DNA of 6,300 nt, from positions 1 to 6,300 of the forward strand of contig JABMDH010000063.1 of NCBI GenBank assembly GCA_015904075.1, in the 5' to 3' direction. Both the position numbers and the translations under genes were made by a program. The notes under the pieces are model-generated. The model did no database searches, was not told the DNA's origin, and was given only the letters and a program-made list of their open reading frames with translations. Positions 6,268-6,300 of this stretch are shown here, one piece after another (the stretch's first letter is position 1; the number at the start of each line of letters is the position of its first letter). Source of the DNA: Nitrospira sp. Lineage in GTDB: Bacteria; Nitrospirota; Nitrospiria; Nitrospirales; Nitrospiraceae.

Positions 6268-6300
6268 TTCCCAAGGCCTCCGTCAGTTGCTTGGGAGAAA
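6260..6300 (-). CDS. Last codons of an upstream gene (partial)
   Basis: One minus-strand frame enters from the right edge, encodes [12 protein letters not shown] and ends in TAG at 6262-6260, overlapping the kdsB ATG. Such short overlaps are usual inside operons. The other two frames also stop here (TGA at 6285-6283 and 6267-6265), so the choice is inferred from the overlap only. Twelve residues are too few to name a family. Confidence 0.4.
   Translation of the reverse strand, partial: SPKQLTEALGNE

Overview
This 6.3 kb window is a bacterial chromosomal segment in which every gene I can support is read on the minus strand, so the order of transcription runs from high to low coordinates. It is a Gram-negative envelope and nucleotide cluster. 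It starts with the last codons of an unidentified gene (6300-6260), followed by kdsB (CMP-Kdo synthetase), pyrG (CTP synthase), kdsA (Kdo-8-phosphate synthase), kdsD (arabinose-5-phosphate isomerase, interrupted by an in-frame TGA), pgsA (phosphatidylglycerophosphate synthase) and a lipoprotein esterase that runs off the left edge. Kdo genes imply a lipopolysaccharide-making outer membrane. The Kdo-8-P synthase is of the metal-dependent type. Gene content, base composition and the style of the interspersed palindromes remind me of Nitrospira/Nitrospirota, but that is recollection and has not been checked.

The genes fit together by substrate. KdsD makes arabinose-5-P, KdsA condenses it with PEP to Kdo-8-P, and KdsB activates free Kdo with CTP. 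PyrG supplies that CTP, and also the CTP behind CDP-diacylglycerol, the substrate of PgsA. The Kdo-8-P phosphatase (kdsC) is not in the window. Upstream gene/kdsB and kdsA/kdsD overlap, and the original kdsD end lies 2 nt from pgsA, so this looks like one or two transcription units.

The unusual parts are not the enzymes. (1) kdsD is cut by a TGA after codon 297, and the remaining 44 codons continue in the same frame as a normal second CBS domain up to a TAA 2 nt before pgsA. (2) The pyrG-kdsA junction is tandemly duplicated. A second pyrG 3' tail is fused in frame to a second kdsA 5' head, giving a 16-codon chimera, and the two pyrG tails differ only at synonymous sites. (3) Three copies of a palindromic element, about 115-130 bp each, lie in the intergenic spaces: one after pgsA, one after pyrG and one after the duplicated pyrG tail. 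The first and second share a hairpin core but have different, self-complementary arms. Each begins within a few bases of a stop codon.

From 852 to 1043 there is no gene. That stretch holds the first palindromic element and a 67-nt leader in which I see no convincing promoter. From 3472 to 3806 there is no full gene, only the duplicated junction and two palindromic elements. Long plus-strand reading frames opposite these genes are treated as antisense shadows.
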